From Promethearchaeota archaeon (GTDB taxonomy: Archaea > Asgardarchaeota > Lokiarchaeia > Sigynarchaeales > SOKP01): a stretch of DNA of 25,345 nucleotides. The notes under the pieces were generated by a model that was given only the letters and a program-made list of their open reading frames with translations, was not told where the DNA came from and searched no databases. The stretch covers positions 1 to 25,345 of the forward strand of contig WJIN01000186.1 in the NCBI GenBank assembly GCA_014730295.1. Reading direction: 5' to 3'. This document shows, one piece after another, positions 1-8,006 of the stretch; within the stretch, counting starts at the first letter, position 1, and each line of letters opens with the position of its first letter. Both the position numbers and the translations under genes were made by a program.

Positions 1-73
1 CAATAATTTATTAGAATAATAATTATTTAGAAACAATTTTGGCATATAATAATCATCCTTTAGGTGGGATAAT

Positions 74-1525
74 ATTAAAAATCTAATTTTTTCATTTAGC
101 GGCATTAGAGGGATTGCCGGAGATACACTAAATACAGAAACAGTACAAAATATCGCAACCGCCTACGGTCTATGGTTAAATCGAGATAAAAGTCGTAAAA
201 GAGATGTAATAGTTGGTAGAGATACACGACCTAGTGGAAAATGGATTAAGGAAGTAGTGGTTGAAAGTCTTATTAATACTGATTGTATGGTAATAGACGC
301 TGATATTTGTCCCACTCCAACAATTTTATACGAGAAAAATAGATCGAATATTAGGGGGGCTATTATCATCTCCGGATCTCATAATCCCCCAGAATGGAAT
401 GCCCTAAAACTAGTTTCGGAAACGACTTTTCTTAACCAATCCGAATTAGATGAAATATCTTTAATTCTAACCCGGAATGATAACGAAAAAAAAGAAATTC
501 CCGGGGAAATAAAGCAGAAAAAAAAGAACGTTATAAAAATTTCTCCCATTAAAGATTATATTGAGGCAATATATAACAATCTGGACTATAAGGATGTGAA
601 AAAAAATAATCATCTTAAGGTTATTGTTGATACAGGGGCGGGATCAGGAAAATTAGTAACTCCAAAACTTCTTAAAGGACTAGGATGTGATGTGAAAGTA
701 ATAAATAATGATTTTGATGAGAATGGAAACTTTCCAAGAGGTATTGAGCCAGTAGAAAAAAATCTGGAAAATTTAATTATGGAAGTTTGGGAGGAGAAAG
801 CCGATGTAGGGTTTGCCCATGACTGTGATGCTGATAGACTTGGGATCGTCGGCGATGATTTTAACTGCTATGCCGAAGATGTAGGATTAGCACTAATCAC
901 GGACTGTTATTTGAAAGATTACCATAAAAAAGTTGAGAAACCTGTATTTATTACTAATGTCGCTTCTTCACTTCGATTTGATGCACTTGCGAATAAGTAC
1001 AATGCGAAAGTTATAAGAACTCCAATAGGAGAATGCTATTTAGCAGAGAAAATGCACAATTTACTTAATGAGAATGTACAAGGAAAAGATATCCTTGTTT
1101 TTGGCGGAGAAGGCTCTTGTGGGGGGGTAATGCTTCCTTCTTTTAACAACGCAAGAGATGGGATTTTTGCGGCAGCAAAGATCATAGAAATACTCGTGCA
1201 TTCAGGCAAAAAGATATCTGAGTTAGTATCAGAATTACCCATATATTATAATTACAGAGAAAAAATTAAAATTGAAGGCATAAAAATAGAGCCATTAATT
1301 AAACAAATAAAGCAAGAATTGATATCTGAAGGAGAAGATATTTATCAAATAGAGAATGATTTAAGATTTGGAAAAGGTATCGATTGGTTTGTATTAATTC
1401 ATCCCTCAAATACAGAACCGGTGATAAGAATCATAGCTGAAGCTAAAAGAGATTCTCTTGCAAGAATACATGGACAAGCTGCTGCTCATTTGGTACGTAT
1501 TGTTCTAGATAGAATATCGAAATGA
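74..1525 (+). CDS. glmM: Phosphoglucosamine/phosphomannomutase family protein, probable AUU start
   Basis: Alpha-D-phosphohexomutase, a cytosolic Mg-dependent enzyme moving phosphate between C6 and C1 of a hexose phosphate for UDP-GlcNAc or GDP-mannose supply. Family motifs seen in order: FSGIRG near the N-terminus, the phosphoserine loop SGSHNP (codons near 376), the metal loop DCDADR (near 823), the sugar-binding loop GGEGSCGG (near 1105) and the phosphate-binding SNTEPVIRI (near 1408). The first ATG/GTG/TTG in frame is GTG 257, which would remove the conserved FSGIRG segment at 95-112 and most of the first domain. No ATG, GTG or TTG lies in frame between the stop at 50-52 and 257. ATT at 74 gives the family-like start MKNLIFSFSGIRG and sits 5 bases after AGGTGGG (62-68). 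ATT 86 is the alternative. Glucosamine versus mannose specificity cannot be read from sequence. The family call is firm; the start is inferred. Confidence 0.85.
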   Translation: MKNLIFSFSGIRGIAGDTLNTETVQNIATAYGLWLNRDKSRKRDVIVGRDTRPSGKWIKEVVVESLINTDCMVIDADICPTPTILYEKNRSNIRGAIIISGSHNPPEWNALKLVSETTFLNQSELDEISLILTRNDNEKKEIPGEIKQKKKNVIKISPIKDYIEAIYNNLDYKDVKKNNHLKVIVDTGAGSGKLVTPKLLKGLGCDVKVINNDFDENGNFPRGIEPVEKNLENLIMEVWEEKADVGFAHDCDADRLGIVGDDFNCYAEDVGLALITDCYLKDYHKKVEKPVFITNVASSLRFDALANKYNAKVIRTPIGECYLAEKMHNLLNENVQGKDILVFGGEGSCGGVMLPSFNNARDGIFAAAKIIEILVHSGKKISELVSELPIYYNYREKIKIEGIKIEPLIKQIKQELISEGEDIYQIENDLRFGKGIDWFVLIHPSNTEPVIRIIAEAKRDSLARIHGQAAAHLVRIVLDRISK

Positions 1526-1559
1526 AACTTCTAATAATCTGAGATTTACCCTTAACATA

Positions 1560-2006
1560 ATGAAAATTATTTCATTTCGCTCTGAAGATGGATTGGAAGT
1601 CTCCAATCTTATTCGAAAAACTTTAGAAAAAATTAATAGTAAATATTATCCGCAAAATGTTATCAATTTTTTGTCAAAGGAATATTCTCCAGAAAATCTC
1701 AGAAAAATGACTAAAAAAAAGGAATTATTACTTGCTATAAAAGAGGAGGTAATAATTGGAGTTGCTGGTTTAGAAGAAAATCATATTGGAACGGTTTTTG
1801 TATCGCCAAAATATCAAAACCAAGGAATAGGGAAAAAATTAATGTTTTTTATTGAAAAATTGGCTCGGAAAAGAGGTTTTAGCGAGGTCAAACTCAATTC
1901 AAGCATCAATGCGTTGGATTTTTATAAAAGAATTGGATATGAGCAAGGTGAGAAGGTTGAAGAGGAGAATTATGGAATTACTTATATGATGACTAAGCGA
2001 TTATGA
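1560..2006 (+). CDS. GNAT-family N-acetyltransferase
   Basis: A 148-residue protein of the usual single-domain GNAT length. It should transfer an acyl group from acetyl-CoA to an amine; the acceptor is not identifiable. The acetyl-CoA-binding motif A is clear in the middle: VFVSPKYQNQGIGKKLM, matching the V-x-P-x-Q/R-x-x-G-x-G/A pattern. It is followed by the motif B-like ALDFYKRIGYE, the usual end of the fold. ATG 1560 follows the mutase stop by 34 bases on the same strand, so the two may be co-transcribed, but GNAT genes are often mobile in context and I infer no shared pathway. No signal peptide or membrane segment is seen. Confidence 0.8.
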   Translation: MKIISFRSEDGLEVSNLIRKTLEKINSKYYPQNVINFLSKEYSPENLRKMTKKKELLLAIKEEVIIGVAGLEENHIGTVFVSPKYQNQGIGKKLMFFIEKLARKRGFSEVKLNSSINALDFYKRIGYEQGEKVEEENYGITYMMTKRL

Positions 2007-2118
2007 AACAATTTCCTTTTTCCTTTGGTTTTTTGGAGAATGAACATAAATTTTATTTTTCATAGTATATATGCTTATTTATCTGAATTGAAATTAAAAG
2101 GAAGAGTGATTAATACTA

Positions 2119-2295
2119 ATGGTAAAATGTGAATGCCCTGCTTGTTTTTTTGAATTCGATCTTGATGAAGGAACGATTGTAGGTGAAGTAATTCCTTGTC
2201 CTGACTGTGGCGTGGATTTGGAAATCACGGCAATAGAGAATGAACAAGCTTCAGCTGAAGTTGCTGAAATGGCGGAAGAAGATTGGGGAGAATAA
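2119..2295 (+). CDS. lysW: LysW-type amino-group carrier protein
   Basis: A 58-residue acidic protein, easy to miss because of its size. Two CxxC pairs (CECPAC at residues 4-9 and CPDC at 27-30) form a zinc ribbon. The chain is rich in Asp/Glu and ends in the signature EDWGE, whose terminal Glu gamma-carboxyl is the attachment point for alpha-aminoadipate (lysine) or glutamate (arginine/ornithine) in the LysW pathway. This is established for Thermus, Sulfolobus and Thermococcus LysW. The ligases and converting enzymes (LysX/ArgX, LysZ, LysY, LysJ, LysK) are not in this window, so the gene stands alone here. ATG 2119 is preceded by GGAAGAG (2100-2106), a weak ribosome-binding site. Whether it serves lysine, arginine or both cannot be told from the carrier. 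Confidence 0.9.
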   Translation: MVKCECPACFFEFDLDEGTIVGEVIPCPDCGVDLEITAIENEQASAEVAEMAEEDWGE

Positions 2296-2402
2296 AGTTT
2301 ATAAAGGTGTTTCAAACGTTATTATTATTTTAGAATGTTTCTCGACAAATTATTATCTCAATAGTTTTTAGTTTATTCCTTAAAATCTTATTTCAATTTA
2401 AA

Positions 2403-4238
2403 TTAGTTTGTTTCTTTCTCTAATTTTTTCCTTATCTTTTTAACAAGGTTTGCTTTTACGATCTCAAGCAATTCTTCATCGGATGCTTTTTCTATACCCT
2501 CAATACTCCCGAAACGTTTTAATAACTTATTACGAGTAGCGGGGCCGATTCCCTTTATTTCTTCTAATACCGATCCTGAATACTTCTTCTTTCTCCGCGT
2601 CTTATGAAGTCGTACAGCAAATCTATGTGCTTCATCGCGGATGTGTTGGAATAATTTCAATATGGGAGAATTTTCAGGAAGGATCATTGATTCTTGATTC
2701 TCTGGGGTAAAGATCTCTTCCAGTCGCTTTGCTAAACTAATGACGGGGATTTTAAGACCTAAATCCTCAAGTATGCTTTTGGCGGCATTCAATTGGCCTT
2801 TACCTCCATCTACTAGTATAAGATCGGGTAAAGTTCCATTTCGTTCTAGGATTTTTGAATATCTCCGATAAACTATTTCTTTCATCATTCCAACATCATC
2901 TGGAGTCGATTTTGAACGAATATTATAGTGGCGGTACTTCTTATTATAGGGTTTTCCTTCCAGAAAGTAGACCATTGAACCCGTCGCATCCTTCCCTTCT
3001 ATATTTGAAATATCAAAACCTTCGATTATCCGGGGAATTTCTGATAAGTCCAGTAATTCTTTTATTTCTTCTAATATCTGTTTTCTCTCCTCACCCTCTT
3101 TTACTTTCAAATCCTCCATTTCTATTTGTTGATTCACCATAACTTTAGCATTTTTTTGAGCGATACGCAACAAGGCATATTCATCGGCATCTAGCGGAGT
3201 TCTAATGCGTAGATGCCTTTTAGAATCTCTCAGATAATCTCTTAACAATTCCAAACTGGAATATAATTCCGAGAGAATAATAAGATCGGGGAGATTGTGT
3301 AGAGTATCTTGGTAATATTGTTCAAGAAGGGAAGTTAGGATATCTTGTTTTTTTACCAATTTTTCTTCTAAATTAAGAGTAAATGGGCTTTTATTAGTAA
3401 ACTTACCGTCCCTTACATGAATAATCACCACTGCAGCATAGTTAACTTTGTTAAAATATCCAATAATATCCTTATCTAATTCGTCATTAAGAAGAACATG
3501 TTGCTTCGTAGTGGTATTCTCAATTGCTTGTAATTTATCACGCCAATAGGCGGCAGCTTCATAATTCTTGTTTTCAGCTGCGTCCTTCATTTTTTCCTCA
3601 ATTTCTGTTTTCAATTCGCCTGTCTCACCTTTAAGAAACATATCAATTTGTTTTATATTTTCCAAGTAAGATTTTTTATCAATTTTTCCAATGCAAGGGC
3701 CCGGACATAGTTTTAGCTGATAATATAGACATGGTCGATCCTTTTTTCTTATCTTCTTTTTGCAAGAACAATAAGGGAATACCTTCCTTAAGTCTCTTAA
3801 TATCCTTTGAATTTCTTGTTTATCAGTATAGGGACCGAGAAATAGGTTATCTGAATCATAGTGGCGTGGATTTCGCATAAGTCTAATTCGCGGATATTCC
3901 TCTGAATAAGTAATCATCACCCAAGGATAACTCTTAGAATCCCTCATAAAGACGTTAAAGCGAGGACGATACTTTTTTATCATAATATTTTCGAGGATAA
4001 GAGCTTCTTTTTCATTTTCTGTTACTATATATTCAATTGAATTGATTCGATTTACCAGATCAATTATCTTTTCTTCATAATATGGGTCATTAAAACTTTT
4101 ATTGGTAAAATAAGAGGAAACTCGTTTTCTCAGATCTTTTGCTTTTCCAATGTAGATGATTTTTCCCTTTTTATTTTTAAACTGATAAATACCTGGTTCA
4201 TTCGGAAGACTCCTGCGCTGAATATCCAAATCGCTCAT
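2403..4238 (-). CDS. uvrC: Excinuclease ABC subunit C
   Basis: UvrC makes the two incisions flanking a DNA lesion after UvrA/UvrB recognition. The 611 residues match a full-length bacterial-type protein. Domains in order: GIY-YIG nuclease (residues about 12-95, GIYQFKN then YIGKAKDLRKRV); a cysteine-rich segment with CSC, PCLYYQLKLCPGPC (about 157-183) resembling the iron-sulfur ligand region of UvrC; a UVR motif (about 210-245) for UvrB contact; the RNase H-like 5' nuclease half (GFDISNIEG, ILVDGGKGQL, DEAHRFA); and a C-terminal helix-hairpin-helix pair (LEEIKGIGPATRNKLLKRFG). No key motif is missing. UvrABC in archaea is generally regarded as acquired from bacteria. uvrA and uvrB are not in this window. 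ATG 4238 gives a normal N-terminus, MSDLDIQRRSLPNEPGIYQF. Confidence 0.97.
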   Translation of the reverse strand: MSDLDIQRRSLPNEPGIYQFKNKKGKIIYIGKAKDLRKRVSSYFTNKSFNDPYYEEKIIDLVNRINSIEYIVTENEKEALILENIMIKKYRPRFNVFMRDSKSYPWVMITYSEEYPRIRLMRNPRHYDSDNLFLGPYTDKQEIQRILRDLRKVFPYCSCKKKIRKKDRPCLYYQLKLCPGPCIGKIDKKSYLENIKQIDMFLKGETGELKTEIEEKMKDAAENKNYEAAAYWRDKLQAIENTTTKQHVLLNDELDKDIIGYFNKVNYAAVVIIHVRDGKFTNKSPFTLNLEEKLVKKQDILTSLLEQYYQDTLHNLPDLIILSELYSSLELLRDYLRDSKRHLRIRTPLDADEYALLRIAQKNAKVMVNQQIEMEDLKVKEGEERKQILEEIKELLDLSEIPRIIEGFDISNIEGKDATGSMVYFLEGKPYNKKYRHYNIRSKSTPDDVGMMKEIVYRRYSKILERNGTLPDLILVDGGKGQLNAAKSILEDLGLKIPVISLAKRLEEIFTPENQESMILPENSPILKLFQHIRDEAHRFAVRLHKTRRKKKYSGSVLEEIKGIGPATRNKLLKRFGSIEGIEKASDEELLEIVKANLVKKIRKKLEKETN

Positions 4239-4341
4239 AATCTACTTTCTCAGATTGTATAAGAATTGAGATATAATTTTTTTTACTATTATCAAAAATA
4301 AAGGAGAGGGTAGCTCAAGTTTTTTGATTTAGTATGACTAT

Positions 4342-4349
4342 TATAAATA
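4342..4349 (+). promoter_or_regulatory. TATA box for zinc-ribbon gene
   Basis: TATAAATA centred about 37 bases before ATG 4383. With the usual archaeal spacing of about 26 bases, transcription would start near 4372, leaving a leader of about 10 bases. The following R15P isomerase gene may be read from the same promoter. Confidence 0.5.
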
Positions 4350-4382
4350 TATTAAGCGGAAATTTTTTTATATGACATAATT

Positions 4383-4583
4383 ATGGTTAAAATTCGTATA
4401 TGCCCTAAATGTAAAAATCCTACTTTGCGTCCAGCATTTAATGTGAGTGGATGGTTAGGTCCAGAACGTTTTGAATGTACAGATTGTGGATATACTGGTT
4501 CTTTTTATGTCGAAATTGACTCTGAAGATTATGAACTGGAAGAAGAAGAGCGTATGAATGATAAGCCTGACGAAGGAGATTAA
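4383..4583 (+). CDS. Small zinc-ribbon protein with acidic tail
   Basis: A 66-residue protein with one four-cysteine zinc ribbon (CPKC at residues 8-11, CTDC at 32-35, then GYTGSFYVE). The C-terminal third is strongly acidic (EDYELEEEER, then DKPDEGD). Ribbons of this form occur in small archaeal proteins that associate with RNA polymerase or nucleic acids, but nothing here fixes a role. It lies 51 bases ahead of the R15P isomerase gene on the same strand and could be in one transcript. It differs from the TFS-like protein at 10540 in having a single ribbon and no catalytic acidic hairpin. Coding status is supported by the cysteine pairs, the promoter and the codon pattern; function is unknown. 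Confidence 0.75.
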   Translation: MVKIRICPKCKNPTLRPAFNVSGWLGPERFECTDCGYTGSFYVEIDSEDYELEEEERMNDKPDEGD

Positions 4584-4618
4584 TAACACCAATAAGATCG
4601 AAATCATATTTTTCAAAT

Positions 4619-4625
4619 AGGAGGG
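4619..4625 (+). promoter_or_regulatory. Strong Shine-Dalgarno for R15P isomerase
   Basis: AGGAGGG lies 9 bases ahead of ATG 4635. It is one of the few strong ribosome-binding sites in the window and fixes the start of the isomerase gene, implying translation from an internal position of a longer transcript. Confidence 0.75.
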
Positions 4626-4634
4626 AAATACTTA

Positions 4635-5588
4635 ATGGAAAAATTAAAAGAAGAAGCGAAACGAATTACGTCATTAGAAATCCAAGGAGCGACTAATGTC
4701 GCGTTGAACGCAATTCGATTGTTAATGGAGTATGCTTGTCGGATAGATAATGAATGTAAGACGTTTGAAGATTGGAAAGAAAAATTAGAGGAAGCTAAAG
4801 GAGTGTTATTTAAGACACGGGAAACAGAGCCAGCTATGCGAAACGGACTTAATTATATAACGCGAATGTTGGAGAAAAATAAGGAAAGGATAGAAAATGG
4901 TGAAATCCTTGATCTCATCGAGAATTTTCAAGAGGATTATCAAACTATGATTGAAACAGCAAAAGAAAAAATAGCGGAAATCGGGGCGAGAAGATTTCCT
5001 GATGATTCCTCTGAGGACGAATTCACTGTAATGACACATTGCCACTCTTCATTTGTTAATGCTATTTTAATGAAGGCAAAATCGCAGGGAAAACGATTTA
5101 AAGTAATCGCCACCGAGACTCAACCAAAGTTGCAAGGAAGGAAAACAGTAAAAAGATTAGTAGAGGCGGGCGTAGAGGTTATTCACGTGGTTGATAGCGC
5201 TATGCGGTGGGCAGTCAATAATTATGAAGTCGATTTGATACTTATTGGAGCGGATTCTGTTACATCTGAGGGAACAGTACTTAATAAGATAGGATCTCGG
5301 CTGCTCGCACTTGTTGCCCATGAGGAACATGTCCCTTTTTATGTAGCAACCACCCTGCTCAAATATAATCCAAAAACGAGTTTCGGGATTCTTGAAAAGA
5401 TTGAAATGAGGAGTCCAGAAGAGGTATGGAAAAATCCCCCAAAAGGAGTAAAAATCATAAATCCCGCTTTCGAAACGGTAAGTAGGAGATACATCGACGG
5501 GCTAATCAGCGAAGGAGGGATCTTTGCTTCGAGCCATGTACACGGATATTTTAACACATTATATCCCGATTTAGCAGAAACTTTTTAG
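4635..5588 (+). CDS. Ribose-1,5-bisphosphate isomerase (aIF2B/eIF2B-related family)
   Basis: Converts ribose 1,5-bisphosphate to ribulose 1,5-bisphosphate, the RuBisCO substrate, in the archaeal AMP/nucleoside degradation pathway. The 317 residues match the Thermococcus enzyme in size. Family motifs seen: an N-terminal helical domain, THCHSS with Cys136, ETQPKLQGR (161-169), and IGADSVTSEG with Asp207. Cys and Asp at these places correspond to the catalytic pair Cys133/Asp202 known from T. kodakarensis. Related eIF2B subunits and MtnA share the fold, but the Cys-Asp pair and a form III RuBisCO gene 1 kb away favour the isomerase role. The gene converges on the nucleoside hydrolase with 31 bases between them. 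Confidence 0.9.
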   Translation: MEKLKEEAKRITSLEIQGATNVALNAIRLLMEYACRIDNECKTFEDWKEKLEEAKGVLFKTRETEPAMRNGLNYITRMLEKNKERIENGEILDLIENFQEDYQTMIETAKEKIAEIGARRFPDDSSEDEFTVMTHCHSSFVNAILMKAKSQGKRFKVIATETQPKLQGRKTVKRLVEAGVEVIHVVDSAMRWAVNNYEVDLILIGADSVTSEGTVLNKIGSRLLALVAHEEHVPFYVATTLLKYNPKTSFGILEKIEMRSPEEVWKNPPKGVKIINPAFETVSRRYIDGLISEGGIFASSHVHGYFNTLYPDLAETF

Positions 5589-5619
5589 AAAAATTGACCA
5601 TTTTTTATTTTGGATTTCA

Positions 5620-6570
5620 TTAAGATAATATTGTTTTAAATACGTTTCTAATATATTCCTCTTGATCAATTTTCTTACATATTTCAATTAGTGCGCCATC
5701 CTCGGGATCCTCAATAATTCGCCCCGATTGCTCTCCTTCCTGCTCAATCACCCGAATTTTTCTGGTTTCTTTCTTTACTATTACTTCGTTGCCTAATATT
5801 GACGCAGCCACTAAATCCCAGAATGGAATAGAGGACGTCTCTATCCGAGAACCAAATCGTTTAATGATTTTAAGAAGAAATTGACAAATTACATTATTTT
5901 GATTATCATGCAATCGGTTAATAAACTTTTTATCAATAGGAACTTGATTGGTTACATCTAACGGGACCAAAACAACGGGGATGCCAGAATGAAAGACTAT
6001 ATTGGCTGCGTGTGGATCGCAATAGATATTCCATTCCGCATAGGGATTATCAATTGATCGTTGAACCTCAGAAATGTTTCCTTCTACATCCACGGCGCCA
6101 CCCATAATATAGATTTTTTCAATATTTTCTTTAACTTCAGGGTAATTAAGGAATAAATTGGCCAGATTAGTTAACGGTCCGAGGGCAATTAAGATAATTT
6201 TTTTAGAAGAAGTAATTATCTTTTTCATTAAATCTATGGCTTTTACTTCCAGAGGTTTTTTATTGGTTTTGGGAAACTTTATGAACAATCTTCTATCAAC
6301 AGCGAAACTCATTATCCAAGGAAATCTGTGAGAAAGTTGAAGGGCTTTTGGAGTACCATATGCTACGGGGATGTAAGATTTATTAACCATCTCAAGCAAG
6401 CGTAAGCAATTCTTTGCACCCCGTTTACCGTGAGCCTCCCCAGTTCCCGCAATGGTAATTCCTTTTATTATTACATCCTCCCGTTTTGTTAAGTAAAGAA
6501 TTGCAGCCCAGTCATCTGGCGCCATATCCGTGTCTATAATAATTGGATATGTAAAACTCTTTGAATTCAT
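5620..6570 (-). CDS. Inosine/uridine-preferring nucleoside hydrolase family protein
   Basis: Cleaves the N-glycosidic bond of ribonucleosides to base plus ribose, using a bound calcium ion. The 316 residues match the family. The N-terminal metal-binding signature reads IIIDTDMAPDDWAAI (residues 10-24), a variant of the usual DTDPGxDD. ALGPLTNLANL, a CDPHAANIVF segment and VPLDVTNQV follow, then FWDLVAAS, where the last metal-ligand Asp is retained but the usual neighbouring catalytic-region His is Trp. That change suggests altered base preference. It lies 50 bases downstream of RuBisCO on the same strand, so co-transcription is likely. Specificity cannot be set from sequence. Confidence 0.88.
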   Translation of the reverse strand: MNSKSFTYPIIIDTDMAPDDWAAILYLTKREDVIIKGITIAGTGEAHGKRGAKNCLRLLEMVNKSYIPVAYGTPKALQLSHRFPWIMSFAVDRRLFIKFPKTNKKPLEVKAIDLMKKIITSSKKIILIALGPLTNLANLFLNYPEVKENIEKIYIMGGAVDVEGNISEVQRSIDNPYAEWNIYCDPHAANIVFHSGIPVVLVPLDVTNQVPIDKKFINRLHDNQNNVICQFLLKIIKRFGSRIETSSIPFWDLVAASILGNEVIVKKETRKIRVIEQEGEQSGRIIEDPEDGALIEICKKIDQEEYIRNVFKTILS

Positions 6571-6620
6571 GAATATATCCTTTTATAATAGAATTAGAAA
6601 TATTAAAAATTTAGAGGTTC

Positions 6621-7895
6621 TTATCCCCATTTTTCAAGAGCGTGTTTTAATTCTTTATGTGTCTCTGAATATTCTTTAAGGGCAATATTATTTAAAGAAG
6701 CATCCAGCGCTTGGGTAATAGCCTTTGCACCCGCTTCCGTCCCGCTGGGATGTCCGTGGCACCCTCCTCCAAACTGGAATACCATATCTTTACCAAGAAT
6801 TTGAATTAGTTCCGGAAGGTGTAAAGGACTTAATCCTCCAGAAGCTACGGGAAGTACGGGTTTAATATGATACCATTTCTGTTCTAAGAGAGAACTATCA
6901 TTTCCGGAGATATTCGACTGCGTAATAACCTTATTAATGTCAAGTATTTCTTGCTTTTCCCCTTCCATTTTTCCGATTACGGTGCCCGTATGTAATTGAT
7001 CTACCCCAATTAATCGGGAAATCTTTGCTAAAGCCAACATAGTTAGTCCGTGTTGCTTAATTCGAGTAAAAGCAGCATGCATAGCCCGATGTGCGTGAAT
7101 GACCACATTTTTTGAATCAAGGTAATCTCGCATCTCCATTAGCGCAGAAAATCCCACAGTGACGATATCAATCATAACATATTCTCCCCCATGGTCTATC
7201 ACATAGTCCGCTCTTTCCTTCATCATGCTCACTTGTGCGGTTATGTTAGGCATATAGATTTTTTTATCTCCTGTTTCCTTTTCGATTTGATCTCTTCTTT
7301 CAAGGGTTTTTTCAACTCTCTTCTCAAATTGATTAAATTTCATACTTGTTAAGTTTTCATCGTCTTTTACAATATCTAGCCCGCCTCGCCAGGCTTGGGC
7401 GCATACCTCTGCATGTTCCGTTTCGTTTAACCCGACTTTCGGTTTTACGATCGTCCCTAAGAGAGGTCTTTTTTCAATTCCAGTCAATTTTCGAATTCCT
7501 TCTATTCCAAATTTCGGTCCCTTATAAGATCTGACAATATTTTCGGGAAAAGTCACATCTAATAACCTAAGGTATTTCAATTTTTTCATTCCATAAATAT
7601 TACCTGCTATAGCGCTTAGAATTTGAGATATATTACCCGCCTCAAACAAATCCTCCGTGTAGGCTATTTTTATTATATGTCTCTCATCATCTATATAAAA
7701 TGCCGCCGGTTTAAGGGATTGGGCAATCTCTTCTGACATGGTAAGAATCTTAGTCCATGTTCCGATTGAACTCTCCTTAGCGATTTCCATACACGCATGT
7801 TCTATATCCTTACATTCTGGTGATTTTTCAACATAATACATTGCAATTAAATCCTTCTTGCTTGGCACATAGTCTAAATCTACATAATCTACCAT
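6621..7895 (-). CDS. rbcL: Ribulose-bisphosphate carboxylase, archaeal form III
   Basis: Fixes CO2 onto ribulose 1,5-bisphosphate, giving two 3-phosphoglycerates; in archaea the form III enzyme serves nucleoside carbon recovery. Catalytic residues all appear present (numbered from ATG 7895, 424 aa): GTWT near 45-48, TIVKPKVG with Lys152, GGLDIVKDDE with the carbamylated Lys177 and metal ligands Asp179/Glu180, HAHRAMHA with His267/His269, the LHTGTVIGKMEG loop 6 with His302 and Lys309, SGG at 352-354 and FGGGCHGHPSG at 375-385. This is therefore an active carboxylase rather than a form IV RuBisCO-like protein. In-frame TTG 7913 and GTG 7904 lie upstream, but ATG 7895 gives a family-like start (MVDYVDLDYVPSKKDLIA). 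The nucleoside hydrolase follows by 50 bases; R15P isomerase faces them. Confidence 0.96.
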   Translation of the reverse strand: MVDYVDLDYVPSKKDLIAMYYVEKSPECKDIEHACMEIAKESSIGTWTKILTMSEEIAQSLKPAAFYIDDERHIIKIAYTEDLFEAGNISQILSAIAGNIYGMKKLKYLRLLDVTFPENIVRSYKGPKFGIEGIRKLTGIEKRPLLGTIVKPKVGLNETEHAEVCAQAWRGGLDIVKDDENLTSMKFNQFEKRVEKTLERRDQIEKETGDKKIYMPNITAQVSMMKERADYVIDHGGEYVMIDIVTVGFSALMEMRDYLDSKNVVIHAHRAMHAAFTRIKQHGLTMLALAKISRLIGVDQLHTGTVIGKMEGEKQEILDINKVITQSNISGNDSSLLEQKWYHIKPVLPVASGGLSPLHLPELIQILGKDMVFQFGGGCHGHPSGTEAGAKAITQALDASLNNIALKEYSETHKELKHALEKWG

Positions 7896-7967
7896 ATAAT
7901 TCACTTTATTCAATCTAATGTTATTGGATTAGCTATTTAATTTAAGAAAGAAGGAAATGATAAAAAA

Positions 7968-7975
7968 TTTATACT
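7968..7975 (+). promoter_or_regulatory. TATA box for eL22 gene
   Basis: TTTATACT, centred about 35 bases before ATG 8007, predicts transcription from near 7998 and a leader of about 9 bases. On the opposite strand the same AT-rich stretch also resembles a TATA box for RuBisCO, so the two divergent genes may share the region. Confidence 0.5.
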
Positions 7976-8006
7976 ATTTTTAATTCATTTAATAAGTGAT
8001 ATAGAT

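Noticed and set aside
257..1525. GTG 257 as the start of the phosphohexomutase
   Set aside because: It would discard the conserved FSGIRG segment and about 60 family-like residues encoded in the same open frame.
7896..7913. TTG 7913 as the RuBisCO start
   Set aside because: ATG 7895 gives a family-like N-terminus and the added six residues have no counterpart I know; the choice is not certain.
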